Under the pieces are notes generated by a model. It ran no database searches, was not told the origin of the DNA, and saw only the letters and a program-made list of their open reading frames with translations. From positions 1-5,397 of the forward strand of contig CADCON010000008.1 of the NCBI GenBank assembly GCA_902803035.1: a DNA stretch of 5,397 nucleotides. Direction: 5' to 3'. Shown one piece after another: positions 1-5,397 of this stretch. Position 1 is the first letter of the stretch. Every line of letters starts with the position of its first letter. Position numbers and translations under genes: made by a program. The DNA comes from an uncultured Ruminococcus sp. (GTDB lineage Bacteria > Bacillota > Clostridia > Oscillospirales > Acutalibacteraceae).

Positions 1-774
1 GTTGATCCAGAAATCACATATTTTCTCGACTTCTTCCCATACATAAGGACTGTCGTAATTCAGTTCAGGCATATCGTCGCTGAAATTACACTCATAGAAG
101 CTGCTGCTGCCCGGTATTTTCTGGAATCTTCTGCCGTTATACCGATAATCGGTATAATTGTCTTTTTTGGTAATAATGCCGTCTTTTTCCATTTCCTCGG
201 CAGTAATATAACTGTAGTACTCAGCGTACTTAGGATCGTATTCACATTCCGTACCCTTTTCACGGCAGTGGATCAGCTCGCAGAAAGCCTTGAACCATTC
301 GTGCTCTTTGGACGTGTGGTTGAGCACCATGTCGATAATGACCTTGATGTTTCTCTCATGGCATTTGGCCAGCAGATTTTCAAAGTCTTCCATCGTGCCG
401 TACATGGGATCAATGGCGCAGTAATCCGAAATGTCGTACTTGTGGTAAGAAGGAGAAGGGCAGATCGGCATGAGCCATATGGCGTTGACGCCCAGAGAAT
501 AACTCGAAGCTGCGCCGGACGCGGGCTTGAGATAATCGAGCTTCTGAATGATTCCATTGATATCGCCGTAGCCGTCGCCGTCGGAATCCTTGAAGGAGCG
601 CACGAAGATCTCGTAGAAATTCCTGTACTTGTCGTCGAATTCCACGATGGTTTCATCGGGAACGCAGGGCTTCTTTTCGGGGGCGAGCGGTTCTTCCGTC
701 CCGCAGGAGACAAGAAGCATCATCAGGGCGAGTGCAATGACGAGCACGGAACGCAGTCTGTTTCTGAAAGTCAA
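1..774 (-). CDS. GH13 alpha-amylase family lipoprotein, 5' part (3' end outside window)
   Basis: Read on the minus strand, this frame is open for 258 codons to the left edge. Residues 1-25 form a lipoprotein signal peptide: basic start (R4, R6, R8), hydrophobic core, lipobox LVSC with C24 as the lipidated cysteine. The mature protein would be anchored outside the membrane. The GH13 barrel starts near residue 50 (FYEIFVRSF), followed by the Asp-rich loop DSDGDGYGDINGI (63-75, usually calcium-binding), GVNAIWLMPI (95-104) and conserved region I, DMVLNH (148-153). Residues from about 154 resemble domain B. The strand with the nucleophile Asp, the acid/base Glu and the third Asp would lie beyond the edge, so activity cannot be judged. 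Expected role: cutting alpha-1,4-glucans at the cell surface. The start is TTG at 774-772: an in-frame TGA sits at 783-781, and starting at internal Met18/19 would remove the signal peptide. The visible part holds nine cysteines besides C24. Substrate and GH13 subfamily are uncertain; a neopullulanase-like or other GH13 enzyme is possible. Confidence 0.93.
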   Translation of the reverse strand, partial: MTFRNRLRSVLVIALALMMLLVSCGTEEPLAPEKKPCVPDETIVEFDDKYRNFYEIFVRSFKDSDGDGYGDINGIIQKLDYLKPASGAASSYSLGVNAIWLMPICPSPSYHKYDISDYCAIDPMYGTMEDFENLLAKCHERNIKVIIDMVLNHTSKEHEWFKAFCELIHCREKGTECEYDPKYAEYYSYITAEEMEKDGIITKKDNYTDYRYNGRRFQKIPGSSSFYECNFSDDMPELNYDSPYVWEEVEKICDFWIN

Positions 775-783
775 ATCAGATCA

Positions 784-790
784 TCCTTTC
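784..790 (-). promoter_or_regulatory. Ribosome binding site of the amylase lipoprotein gene
   Basis: Minus-strand GAAAGGA lies about 10 nt before the TTG at 774. The nearby ATG (784-782) runs straight into a stop (ATG ATC TGA), so this site supports the TTG start. Confidence 0.7.
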
Positions 791-831
791 ACATTGTCCA
801 CATAGGGATAAAATCAATCCACAATCAGCGG

Positions 832-849
832 GCAAATTGTTTGATTTGC
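832..849. repeat. Inverted repeat GCAAAT-N6-ATTTGC at the predicted amylase transcription start
   Basis: The 6-bp arms are perfect (832-837 and 844-849) around the spacer TGTTTG. The repeat begins just downstream of the minus-strand -10 box and covers the expected transcription start near 847. It could be a 5'-terminal mRNA hairpin or a second operator. The symmetry is seen; the function is inferred. Confidence 0.45.
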
Positions 850-853
850 TATA

Positions 854-882
854 ATTATAAATGATTTAACCGGTTATGTCAA
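854..882 (-). promoter_or_regulatory. Sigma-A promoter of the amylase lipoprotein gene
   Basis: On the minus strand, TTGACA (882-877), a 17-bp spacer and TATAAT (859-854) match the sigma-70/sigma-A consensus at all 12 positions. The predicted start near 847 gives a leader of about 73 nt before the TTG at 774. A 10-bp palindrome fills most of the spacer, so the promoter is likely strong but repressible. Confidence 0.87.
862..881. promoter_or_regulatory. Probable LacI-family operator in the amylase promoter
   Basis: The core TAACCGGTTA (867-876) is a perfect 10-bp palindrome centred on CpG. Outer TGA (862-864) and TCA (879-881) are also symmetric, giving 16 symmetric positions of 20. A palindrome with central CG is typical of LacI/GalR-family regulators, which commonly control maltose and starch genes in Firmicutes. 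It lies between the -35 and -10 boxes, where binding would block RNA polymerase. No regulator gene is visible here, and its identity (MalR-like or other) is inference. Confidence 0.6.
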
Positions 883-950
883 TTGATTTTATGTTGTTTT
901 GATGAGTATTTGTCAATTTTTCATTCCGGCGGCAGCGGTCAGGGCGCGTA

Positions 951-967
951 AATTCGTTGGAATTCGT
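951..967. repeat. Direct repeat AATTCGT x2 with 10-bp period
   Basis: AATTCGT occurs at 951-957 and 961-967, one helical turn apart, about 95 bp upstream of the malQ -35 box. It follows a short GC-rich patch (about 922-949) that stands out in otherwise AT-rich intergenic DNA. It might be an activator site, but a chance repeat is quite possible. Confidence 0.25.
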
Positions 968-1059
968 CATAATATACCAAAATTGAGCTTTATAATAGAT
1001 ATAATTAAAAGAAATTAAAAATTTCAAATAAAAAATTGAATTAAACAGGCAATAATCTA

Positions 1060-1088
1060 TTGACAGTCGCGGTGATTTATGGTAATAT
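1060..1088 (+). promoter_or_regulatory. Sigma-A promoter of the malQ-glgP operon
   Basis: TTGACA (1060-1065), a 17-bp spacer and TAATAT (1083-1088). The -35 box is perfect; the -10 box matches 4 of 6, including the key second A and last T. The predicted start near 1095 gives a leader of about 36 nt before the TTG at 1131. An AT-rich stretch (about 1000-1047), which includes GAAATT-AAA-AATTTC at 1011-1025, lies just upstream and could act as an UP element. Confidence 0.8.
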
Positions 1089-1112
1089 GCATATGGCAAT
1101 TTTTAACTCTTT

Positions 1113-1126
1113 GGGAAGGTTGTGAT
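1113..1126 (+). promoter_or_regulatory. Ribosome binding site of malQ, favouring TTG 1131 over GTG 1122
   Basis: GGGAAGG (1113-1119) runs into TTGTGAT. AAGGTTGTGAT at 1116-1126 matches 9 of 11 positions of the extended anti-16S complement AAGGAGGTGAT. GTG at 1122 lies inside this match and only 2 nt from GGGAAGG, too close for normal initiation, whereas TTG at 1131 is correctly spaced. Confidence 0.6.
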
Positions 1127-1130
1127 TTTT

Positions 1131-2636
1131 TTGGCTCAGAAGGAAACATGTTCATTCCGGCGCGGATCGGGCATTTTGCTGCCTATCACCAGTCTGCCGT
1201 CACCGTACGGCATAGGCACGCTCGGCAAAGCGGCATTTGAATTTGTTGATTTTCTCAAGAAGGCGCAGCAGCGTTACTGGCAGGTATTGCCCATTGGTCC
1301 CACCAGCTACGGCGACTCGCCCTATCAGTCTTTTTCGGCTTTTGCCGGCAACCCGTATTTCATAGATCTTGACACCCTTGTAGAAGAAGGACTTCTTCAG
1401 TATGACGAGATCACCTGCCATGACTGGGGTTACGACGCGACAAGAGTCGATTACGCAAAGATATTTGAATCGAGATTTATCGTACTCCGCAAGGCTTTCG
1501 ACAGAAGTAATCATAAGTTCCTGCCGGAGTACAAGAAGTTCTGCGAGGAGAATGTTTTCTGGCTCAACGATTACAGCCTCTACATGGCTCTCAAGTTCTA
1601 CTTTGACAACCATGAGTGGCAGCTCTGGGAAAACGACATCCGCCTGAGAAAGCCGGGCGCGGTCAAGCTTTATACCGACAAGCTCGCAAGCGATATTGAT
1701 TTCTGGAAATTCCTCCAGTACAAGTTCTTCGAGCAGTGGAACCGTGTCAAGGCATACGCCAACCAGAACGGCATCAGGATCATAGGTGATATTCCGATCT
1801 ATGTATCGATGGACAGCGCCGACACATGGGTGCACGGCGATCTCTTCCAGCTTGACGAGGAAAAGAAGCCTGTCAAGGTCGCGGGTGTTCCGCCGGATAA
1901 TTTCTCGGCGGACGGCCAGCTCTGGGGCAATCCTCTCTACGACTGGGAAAAGATGGAAAGAAACGGCTTTGCCTGGTGGAAGCAGCGCATGGGCGCCTCC
2001 GCCAAAATCTATGACGTCATCCGCATCGACCACTTCATCGGCGTGGTGCGGTATTATTCCATTCCCGCCGGCGCGCCGACGGCCGCTTCCGGTAAATGGG
2101 TGCCCGGACCGGGCATCAAGCTCATCAACGCGATCAATTCCGTTCTCGGCGATTCGCTCGTCATAGCCGAAGACCTCGGCATTTCTGACGATAAGGTCGT
2201 CGCGCTGCTCAACAAAGCGGGCTATCCGGGCATGAAGGTGCTTCAGTTCGGATTCGGCGGCGGCGCGGAGAATAAGATGCTGCCCCACAACATTACAGAA
2301 AACTTTGTTGTTTACGGCGGTACGCATGACAATGAAACGCTCGTGGGCTATTTCTGTGATGATGACAAGAGCATCGAGGATCTGAAATACGCGGTGGAGT
2401 ATCTCGACTGCGAGACCATCGACAGAATTCCGGACGCGATCATCAGAACCGGCTTCATGTCGTGCGCTCACACTGTCATCTATCAGTTGCAGGACTATCT
2501 CGGACTTGACAATTCCGCCAGAATGAACTTCCCGTCCAAACTGGGAGGCAACTGGGAATGGAGAGCGACAAAGGCTCAGATGTCTGATAAACTGGCGAAG
2601 AGGATTTCGCGGCTTGTGGAACTTTACGGGAGGTAA
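1131..2636 (+). CDS. malQ: 4-alpha-glucanotransferase (amylomaltase, GH77)
   Basis: Cytoplasmic enzyme that moves 4-alpha-glucan segments between maltodextrins, releasing glucose and making longer chains that a phosphorylase can use. The product is 501 aa, the short amylomaltase type seen in Thermus (about 500 aa) rather than the roughly 690-aa E. coli type. Numbered from TTG 1131: GILLPITSLPSPYGIG (14-29), QVLPIGPTSYGDSPYQSFSA (51-70), IIGDIPIYV (217-225), the 250s-loop region GVPPDNFSADGQLWGNP (252-268), VIRIDHF (296-302) with probable nucleophile D300, VIAEDLG (344-350) with probable acid/base E347, and GTHDNET (397-403) with D400 as the third catalytic acid. These match Thermus D293, E340 and D395 by motif. 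N257 replaces the Tyr usual in PPDYFS. Translation from GTG 1122 would add three residues, but the ribosome-binding site fits TTG better. The stop is 5 nt before the phosphorylase start, so the two form an operon. No frameshift or missing catalytic residue is seen. Confidence 0.96.
   Translation: MAQKETCSFRRGSGILLPITSLPSPYGIGTLGKAAFEFVDFLKKAQQRYWQVLPIGPTSYGDSPYQSFSAFAGNPYFIDLDTLVEEGLLQYDEITCHDWGYDATRVDYAKIFESRFIVLRKAFDRSNHKFLPEYKKFCEENVFWLNDYSLYMALKFYFDNHEWQLWENDIRLRKPGAVKLYTDKLASDIDFWKFLQYKFFEQWNRVKAYANQNGIRIIGDIPIYVSMDSADTWVHGDLFQLDEEKKPVKVAGVPPDNFSADGQLWGNPLYDWEKMERNGFAWWKQRMGASAKIYDVIRIDHFIGVVRYYSIPAGAPTAASGKWVPGPGIKLINAINSVLGDSLVIAEDLGISDDKVVALLNKAGYPGMKVLQFGFGGGAENKMLPHNITENFVVYGGTHDNETLVGYFCDDDKSIEDLKYAVEYLDCETIDRIPDAIIRTGFMSCAHTVIYQLQDYLGLDNSARMNFPSKLGGNWEWRATKAQMSDKLAKRISRLVELYGR
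2628..2633 (+). promoter_or_regulatory. Ribosome binding site of glgP, inside the malQ 3' end
   Basis: GGGAGG forms the last two sense codons of malQ (Gly-Arg), immediately before its TAA, and lies 8 nt ahead of the TTG at 2642. It is a near-ideal site that fixes this start. Its position suggests that ribosomes finishing malQ help start glgP. Confidence 0.85.
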
Positions 2637-2641
2637 ACAAC

Positions 2642-4978
2642 TTGAATACCATTTTTCAGAACGATATCATAAAATGTCTGGAGCTTGATTCCGGCAAGAC
2701 AATGGAAACTGCCACTGTCAAAGAGCTGTACAACGCGGTTTCCAAGGCCGCTGCGGCGCAGGCCCGCCGTGGCGCGGAGAAATTCACCGGCACCAAGAGA
2801 GCGGCATATCTTTCCGCCGAATTCCTGATCGGCAGAATGATTTACAGCAATCTCTTCAACCTCGGTCTGCTCGAGGATACGAAGGAACTGCTTGCCGCTT
2901 CGGGCATTGACATCAACGTATTTGAGGAAATCGAGGATGACGCGCTGGGCAACGGCGGTCTTGGTCGTCTGGCAGCCTGCTTCATCGATTCTGCCGCGAC
3001 ACAGAATATTCCGCTCGACGGTTATGGCATCCGCTATAAGTACGGTATGTTCAAACAGTCGATTGAGAACGGATTCCAGACGGAAACCGCCGACGACTGG
3101 CTGGCATTCGGCGATCCGTGGTCCATCCGCCGCGATGAGGACACCGTGCTGGTCAGATTCTCCGGTCAGACCGTGAAGGCTGTTCCTTATGATATGCCTG
3201 TCATCGGCTATGGCGGAAAGACGGTCAACACCCTGCGTCTGTGGCAGGCGGAGCCGGTCAGGGAATTTGATTTTGACCAGTTCAACCGCAACAACAGACC
3301 GGCTTCCGTGGCTGAAAAGAACGATGCTGAAGTGATTTCCGCCGTCCTGTATCCCAATGACGAAACCGATGAAGGCAAGATTCTCCGCCTGAAGCAGCAG
3401 TATTTCTTCTCGAGCGCGTCGCTGCAGGATATGATCCGTCGGTATAAGGCGCGTCACGGCTCCGATTTCTCGCATTTTGCCAAGGAATACGCGATTCAGC
3501 TCAATGATACCCATCCGGTTGTCGCTATTCCGGAATTCCTGAGAATTCTGGTCGAAGAGGAGAAGGTCGATTTGATCGAAGCCATCGGCTACGCGAGGGA
3601 CACCTTTGCCTACACCAACCACACCATTCTTCCCGAAGCCCTGGAGAAGTGGCCGACCGGCCTGTTCTGCTCGGTGATTCCCGAGGTCTATAATTTCGTG
3701 ATCGCTCTGGACAAGGTGCTGCAGGAGGATCTCTCGTCCAAGGGCATTACCGGCGACGATCAGAGAATTTACAGAATTATCTGCGACGACAGGATTCATA
3801 TGGCGCGTATCGCCATTTATGCGACCCATTCCATCAACGGCGTGGCAAAGATTCACTCTGACATTCTCAAGGATACCGCCCTTCACGAGTGGTATAAGCT
3901 CTATCCGGAACGCTTCAACAACAAGACCAACGGTATTACCCAGCGTCGCTGGCTCGCGCTCTCCAATCCGGAGCTTTCCGCCTTCATCACCGCCAGAATC
4001 GGAGACGGCTGGATTACCGATCTCTTTGAACTCAAGAAAATGGAGCAGTTTGCGGATGACGAGGCAACCCTGCGCGAATTTGCCGATATCAAACACAGGA
4101 AAAAGGTGGAGCTTGCCGAGTATATGCAGAAGATGGACGGCATCACTGTCAATCCTGATTTCATCTTCGACATTCAGGTAAAAAGACTGCACGAATACAA
4201 GCGTCAGCTCCTCAATGCCTTCTCGATCCTGGACATCTATTTCGGCATCAAAGATGGACGTATCACCAATTTCACCCCCACCGCCTTCATTTTCGGCGCC
4301 AAGGCAGCCGCGGGCTATTACATGGCGAAGGGTATTATCAAATTCATCAACGAGATCAGCCGGATGATCGCCGCGGATCCGGAGGTCAGCCCCTATCTGT
4401 CCGTTATCTTCGTATCAAACTATAATGTTTCCTACGCTGAGAAGCTCATGCCTGCCGCTGATGTTTCCGAGCAGATTTCCACTGCGGGTAAGGAAGCGTC
4501 CGGTACCGGCAACATGAAGCTCATGCTCAACGGTGCGGTCACTCTCGGCACATATGACGGAGCCAACATCGAAATTGTACACGAGGCGGGCGACGATAAT
4601 AACTACATTTTCGGCGCCAGAGTGGAGCATCTCAAGGAGATTGCCCCCAGCTATGATCCCAGAAAGATTTACGATGAGAATCCGAGAATCAAGAGAGTAG
4701 TCGATACACTGATTGACGGCACCTTCTCTGATGGCGGTACAGGCTGGTTTGGCATGATTTACTCCCGTCTGCTCGATCACCAGGGCGACAAGCACGGCGA
4801 TGAATATTATACGCTTCTCGATTTCATAGCCTATTGCGACGAAAAGCTCAAGGTGAACGCCGACTATACCGACAGAAAGGCGTTTGCGAGAAAGTGCTTC
4901 ATCAATATGGCGAACGCCGGCCAGTTCTCCAGCGACAGAACCATCAAGGAATATGCCTCTGAAATCTGGGGCGTCTGA
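2642..4978 (+). CDS. glgP: Glycogen/maltodextrin phosphorylase (GT35, PLP-dependent)
   Basis: Removes glucose from non-reducing ends of alpha-1,4-glucans using phosphate, giving glucose-1-phosphate, in the cytoplasm with pyridoxal phosphate. The product is 778 aa, close to E. coli MalP (797) and slightly short for the family. Motifs in order: AAYLSAEFLIGR (54-65), ALGNGGLGRLAACFIDS (101-117), YDMPVIGYGG (183-192), NTLRLWQAEP (196-205), VLYPND (235-240), LRLKQQYFF (248-256), QLNDTHP (286-292), AYTNHT (323-328), KTNGITQRRW (428-437), KRLHEYKRQ (514-522) and SEQISTAGKEASGTGNMK (609-626). K626 is the expected PLP Schiff-base lysine. R515, K520, H327 and E618 align with rabbit R569, K574, H377 and E672, so the active site looks intact. 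There is no N-terminal extension like the one carrying phosphorylation control in the animal enzyme. Pairing with malQ suggests it feeds on maltodextrins, so malP would be an equally fair name; a role in stored glycogen cannot be excluded. TTG start; TGA stop. Confidence 0.97.
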   Translation: MNTIFQNDIIKCLELDSGKTMETATVKELYNAVSKAAAAQARRGAEKFTGTKRAAYLSAEFLIGRMIYSNLFNLGLLEDTKELLAASGIDINVFEEIEDDALGNGGLGRLAACFIDSAATQNIPLDGYGIRYKYGMFKQSIENGFQTETADDWLAFGDPWSIRRDEDTVLVRFSGQTVKAVPYDMPVIGYGGKTVNTLRLWQAEPVREFDFDQFNRNNRPASVAEKNDAEVISAVLYPNDETDEGKILRLKQQYFFSSASLQDMIRRYKARHGSDFSHFAKEYAIQLNDTHPVVAIPEFLRILVEEEKVDLIEAIGYARDTFAYTNHTILPEALEKWPTGLFCSVIPEVYNFVIALDKVLQEDLSSKGITGDDQRIYRIICDDRIHMARIAIYATHSINGVAKIHSDILKDTALHEWYKLYPERFNNKTNGITQRRWLALSNPELSAFITARIGDGWITDLFELKKMEQFADDEATLREFADIKHRKKVELAEYMQKMDGITVNPDFIFDIQVKRLHEYKRQLLNAFSILDIYFGIKDGRITNFTPTAFIFGAKAAAGYYMAKGIIKFINEISRMIAADPEVSPYLSVIFVSNYNVSYAEKLMPAADVSEQISTAGKEASGTGNMKLMLNGAVTLGTYDGANIEIVHEAGDDNNYIFGARVEHLKEIAPSYDPRKIYDENPRIKRVVDTLIDGTFSDGGTGWFGMIYSRLLDHQGDKHGDEYYTLLDFIAYCDEKLKVNADYTDRKAFARKCFINMANAGQFSSDRTIKEYASEIWGV

Positions 4979-5021
4979 TTCCTGTTAGTGAATATTAACA
5001 AAGGTATTATATAGCAAAATT

Positions 5022-5076
5022 AAACAGCAAGCCGGTATTTAAGTTGATAAAACTTAGTGATATCGGCTTGCTGTTT
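5022..5076 (+). terminator. Long hairpin, probable terminator of malQ-glgP
   Basis: Arms 5022-5038 and 5060-5076 pair over 17 bp with one G-U; the outer 13 bp (AAACAGCAAGCCG with CGGCTTGCTGTTT) are perfect. The loop holds a second 6-bp helix, TAAGTT (5040-5045) with AACTTA (5051-5056), closed by GATAA. The T-run after the stem is modest (the arm ends in TTT, then GTTTCT). The hairpin starts 44 nt past the glgP stop, ahead of a new promoter. T-rich sequence also flanks it on the other strand, so it might work in both directions. Confidence 0.8.
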
Positions 5077-5140
5077 GTTTCTGATTCATTAATAAATCAC
5101 CCATAGAACCCGTTTGTTACTAAATTACGTATGATATATG

Positions 5141-5177
5141 AAAAAAAACTGAAATTTGTAAAAAAAATTTTGAAAAA
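5141..5177. promoter_or_regulatory. Phased A-tracts (UP element or curved DNA) upstream of the last promoter
   Basis: A-tracts at 5141-5148, 5152-5157 (AAATTT), 5160-5171 (A8T4) and 5173-5177 have A-run centres about 9-11 bp apart, so they sit on one face of the helix. They end 4 bp before the -35 box at 5182, the position of UP elements that contact the RNA polymerase alpha subunit. This is a sequence pattern only. Confidence 0.5.
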
Positions 5178-5181
5178 TCTA

Positions 5182-5210
5182 TTGACAAATCATACAATGT
5201 GAGGTATTAT
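5182..5210 (+). promoter_or_regulatory. Sigma-A promoter of the downstream lipoprotein gene
   Basis: TTGACA (5182-5187, perfect), a 17-bp spacer and TATTAT (5205-5210, 5 of 6). The predicted start near 5217 gives a leader of about 97 nt. The 12 bases ending with the -35 box (AATCTATTGACA) are identical to those at the malQ promoter. Together with the A-tracts upstream this should be a strong promoter. Confidence 0.83.
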
Positions 5211-5216
5211 ATTTAT

Positions 5217-5313
5217 GGTTTTGAATGAGGCAAAAAATAGCTCATCCATGCCAAAACATTTGTGCGAATTGCCGTGAGGCGTTCAAAAAATTTTTAATGG
5301 AGGGTTTATCCAA
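5217..5313 (+). other. 5' leader of the downstream lipoprotein gene
   Basis: The leader is about 97 nt, longer than the roughly 36-nt malQ leader. It has two small possible hairpins: ATGAG (5225-5229) with CTCAT (5241-5245), and GCC-GTGA-GGC (5271-5280), which has a GNRA-type tetraloop and can be extended by GAA (5266-5268) with TTC (5282-5284). Both are weak. I recognise no known riboswitch class. The leader ends with GGAGGG (5299-5304), the ribosome binding site, 9 nt before the ATG. Confidence 0.4.
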
Positions 5314-5397
5314 ATGAAAAAAAGAATTCTCGCACTTTCACTCGCAGCCGCAATGTTGATCGGCGCTATGGCAAGCTGCTCGAAGCAGGCAGAAGTA
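5314..5397 (+). CDS. Lipoprotein, first 28 codons; possibly an ABC transporter sugar-binding protein
   Basis: ATG at 5314 follows GGAGGG (5299-5304) at a good distance and lies downstream of a strong promoter. The 28 visible residues are a lipoprotein signal peptide: MKKR, a hydrophobic core (5-18) and lipobox MASC (19-22) with C22 as the lipidated cysteine, then SKQAEV as the start of a flexible linker. The frame is open to the right edge. No domain of the mature protein is visible, so function rests on context: next to malQ and a phosphorylase, behind its own strong promoter, the usual candidate is the MalE-like binding protein that opens a maltodextrin ABC transporter operon. A second surface amylase or an unrelated lipoprotein would look the same here. 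It is the only gene in the window with an ATG start. Confidence 0.85.
   Translation, partial: MKKRILALSLAAAMLIGAMASCSKQAEV

Noticed and set aside
268..864. 198-codon plus-strand frame opposite the amylase gene
   Set aside because: It is the shadow of the minus-strand GH13 frame and runs through the amylase promoter region; no family resemblance.
888..916. Second minus-strand promoter: TTGACA (916-911), 17-bp spacer, CATAAA
   Set aside because: The -10 box lacks the conserved first and last T, and the perfect promoter at 882-854 is closer to the gene. A minor start cannot be excluded.
866..1099. 77-codon minus-strand frame in the divergent intergenic region
   Set aside because: It covers the malQ promoter and the AT-rich stretch, starts with TTG without a convincing ribosome binding site, and its product is low-complexity.
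920..1162. 12-nt repeat TTCATTCCGGCG at 920-931 and 1151-1162
   Set aside because: About one 12-mer match is expected by chance in a window this size; the second copy is inside malQ coding sequence and the flanks differ.
1200..2471. 423-codon open frame antisense to malQ
   Set aside because: Same codon-register effect as for glgP; the sense frame carries all GH77 motifs.
2624..4192. 522-codon open frame antisense to glgP
   Set aside because: It is in exact codon register with glgP, so it stays open only because TTA, CTA and TCA codons are avoided in the sense gene. The sense frame has full GT35 motifs; the antisense product resembles nothing I recognise.
4983..5000. Small inverted repeat TGTTA-N8-TAACA after the glgP stop
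   Set aside because: Five-bp arms in AT-rich DNA are expected by chance; the hairpin at 5022-5076 is a much better terminator.
5131..5202. Possible 23-residue Lys-rich peptide starting at the ATG at 5131
   Set aside because: No Shine-Dalgarno sequence, made of A-tract codons, and it overlaps the promoter at 5182-5210.

Overview
The window is an alpha-glucan (starch, maltodextrin or glycogen) utilisation locus. It probably comes from a Gram-positive, low-to-mid GC anaerobe of the Clostridia type. The reasons are strong Shine-Dalgarno sequences, sigma-A promoters with TTGACA and 17-bp spacers, very AT-rich intergenic DNA between more GC-balanced genes, and two lipoproteins with a signal peptide and lipobox. 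Genus cannot be read from the sequence.

Layout. (1) Positions 1-774, minus strand: the 5' 258 codons of a GH13 alpha-amylase-family lipoprotein, cut by the left edge before its catalytic residues. (2) 775-1130: a 356-bp divergent intergenic region. It holds a consensus-perfect amylase promoter with a LacI-type palindrome in its spacer, a second inverted repeat at the predicted amylase transcription start, short direct repeats, an AT-rich stretch and the malQ promoter. (3) 1131-2636, plus: malQ, a GH77 4-alpha-glucanotransferase, complete. (4) 2642-4978, plus: a GT35 glycogen/maltodextrin phosphorylase, complete, 5 nt after malQ and surely in the same operon. (5) 4979-5313: a 335-bp intergenic region with a long hairpin that probably ends the malQ-glgP transcript, helically phased A-tracts, a strong promoter and a leader of about 97 nt. 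(6) 5314-5397, plus: the first 28 codons of a second lipoprotein. By context it may be the solute-binding protein of a maltodextrin ABC transporter, but the visible part is only the signal peptide.

How the genes fit together (inference from family knowledge): the surface-anchored amylase would cut starch to maltodextrins, and a transporter (possibly starting at 5314) would import them. In the cytoplasm MalQ would rearrange short glucans into chains long enough for the phosphorylase, which releases glucose-1-phosphate. I see no RNA gene, IS element, CRISPR array or clearly novel system. The points of most interest are regulatory: the palindrome inside the amylase promoter, three consecutive genes whose best starts are TTG, and the phased A-tracts upstream of the last gene.
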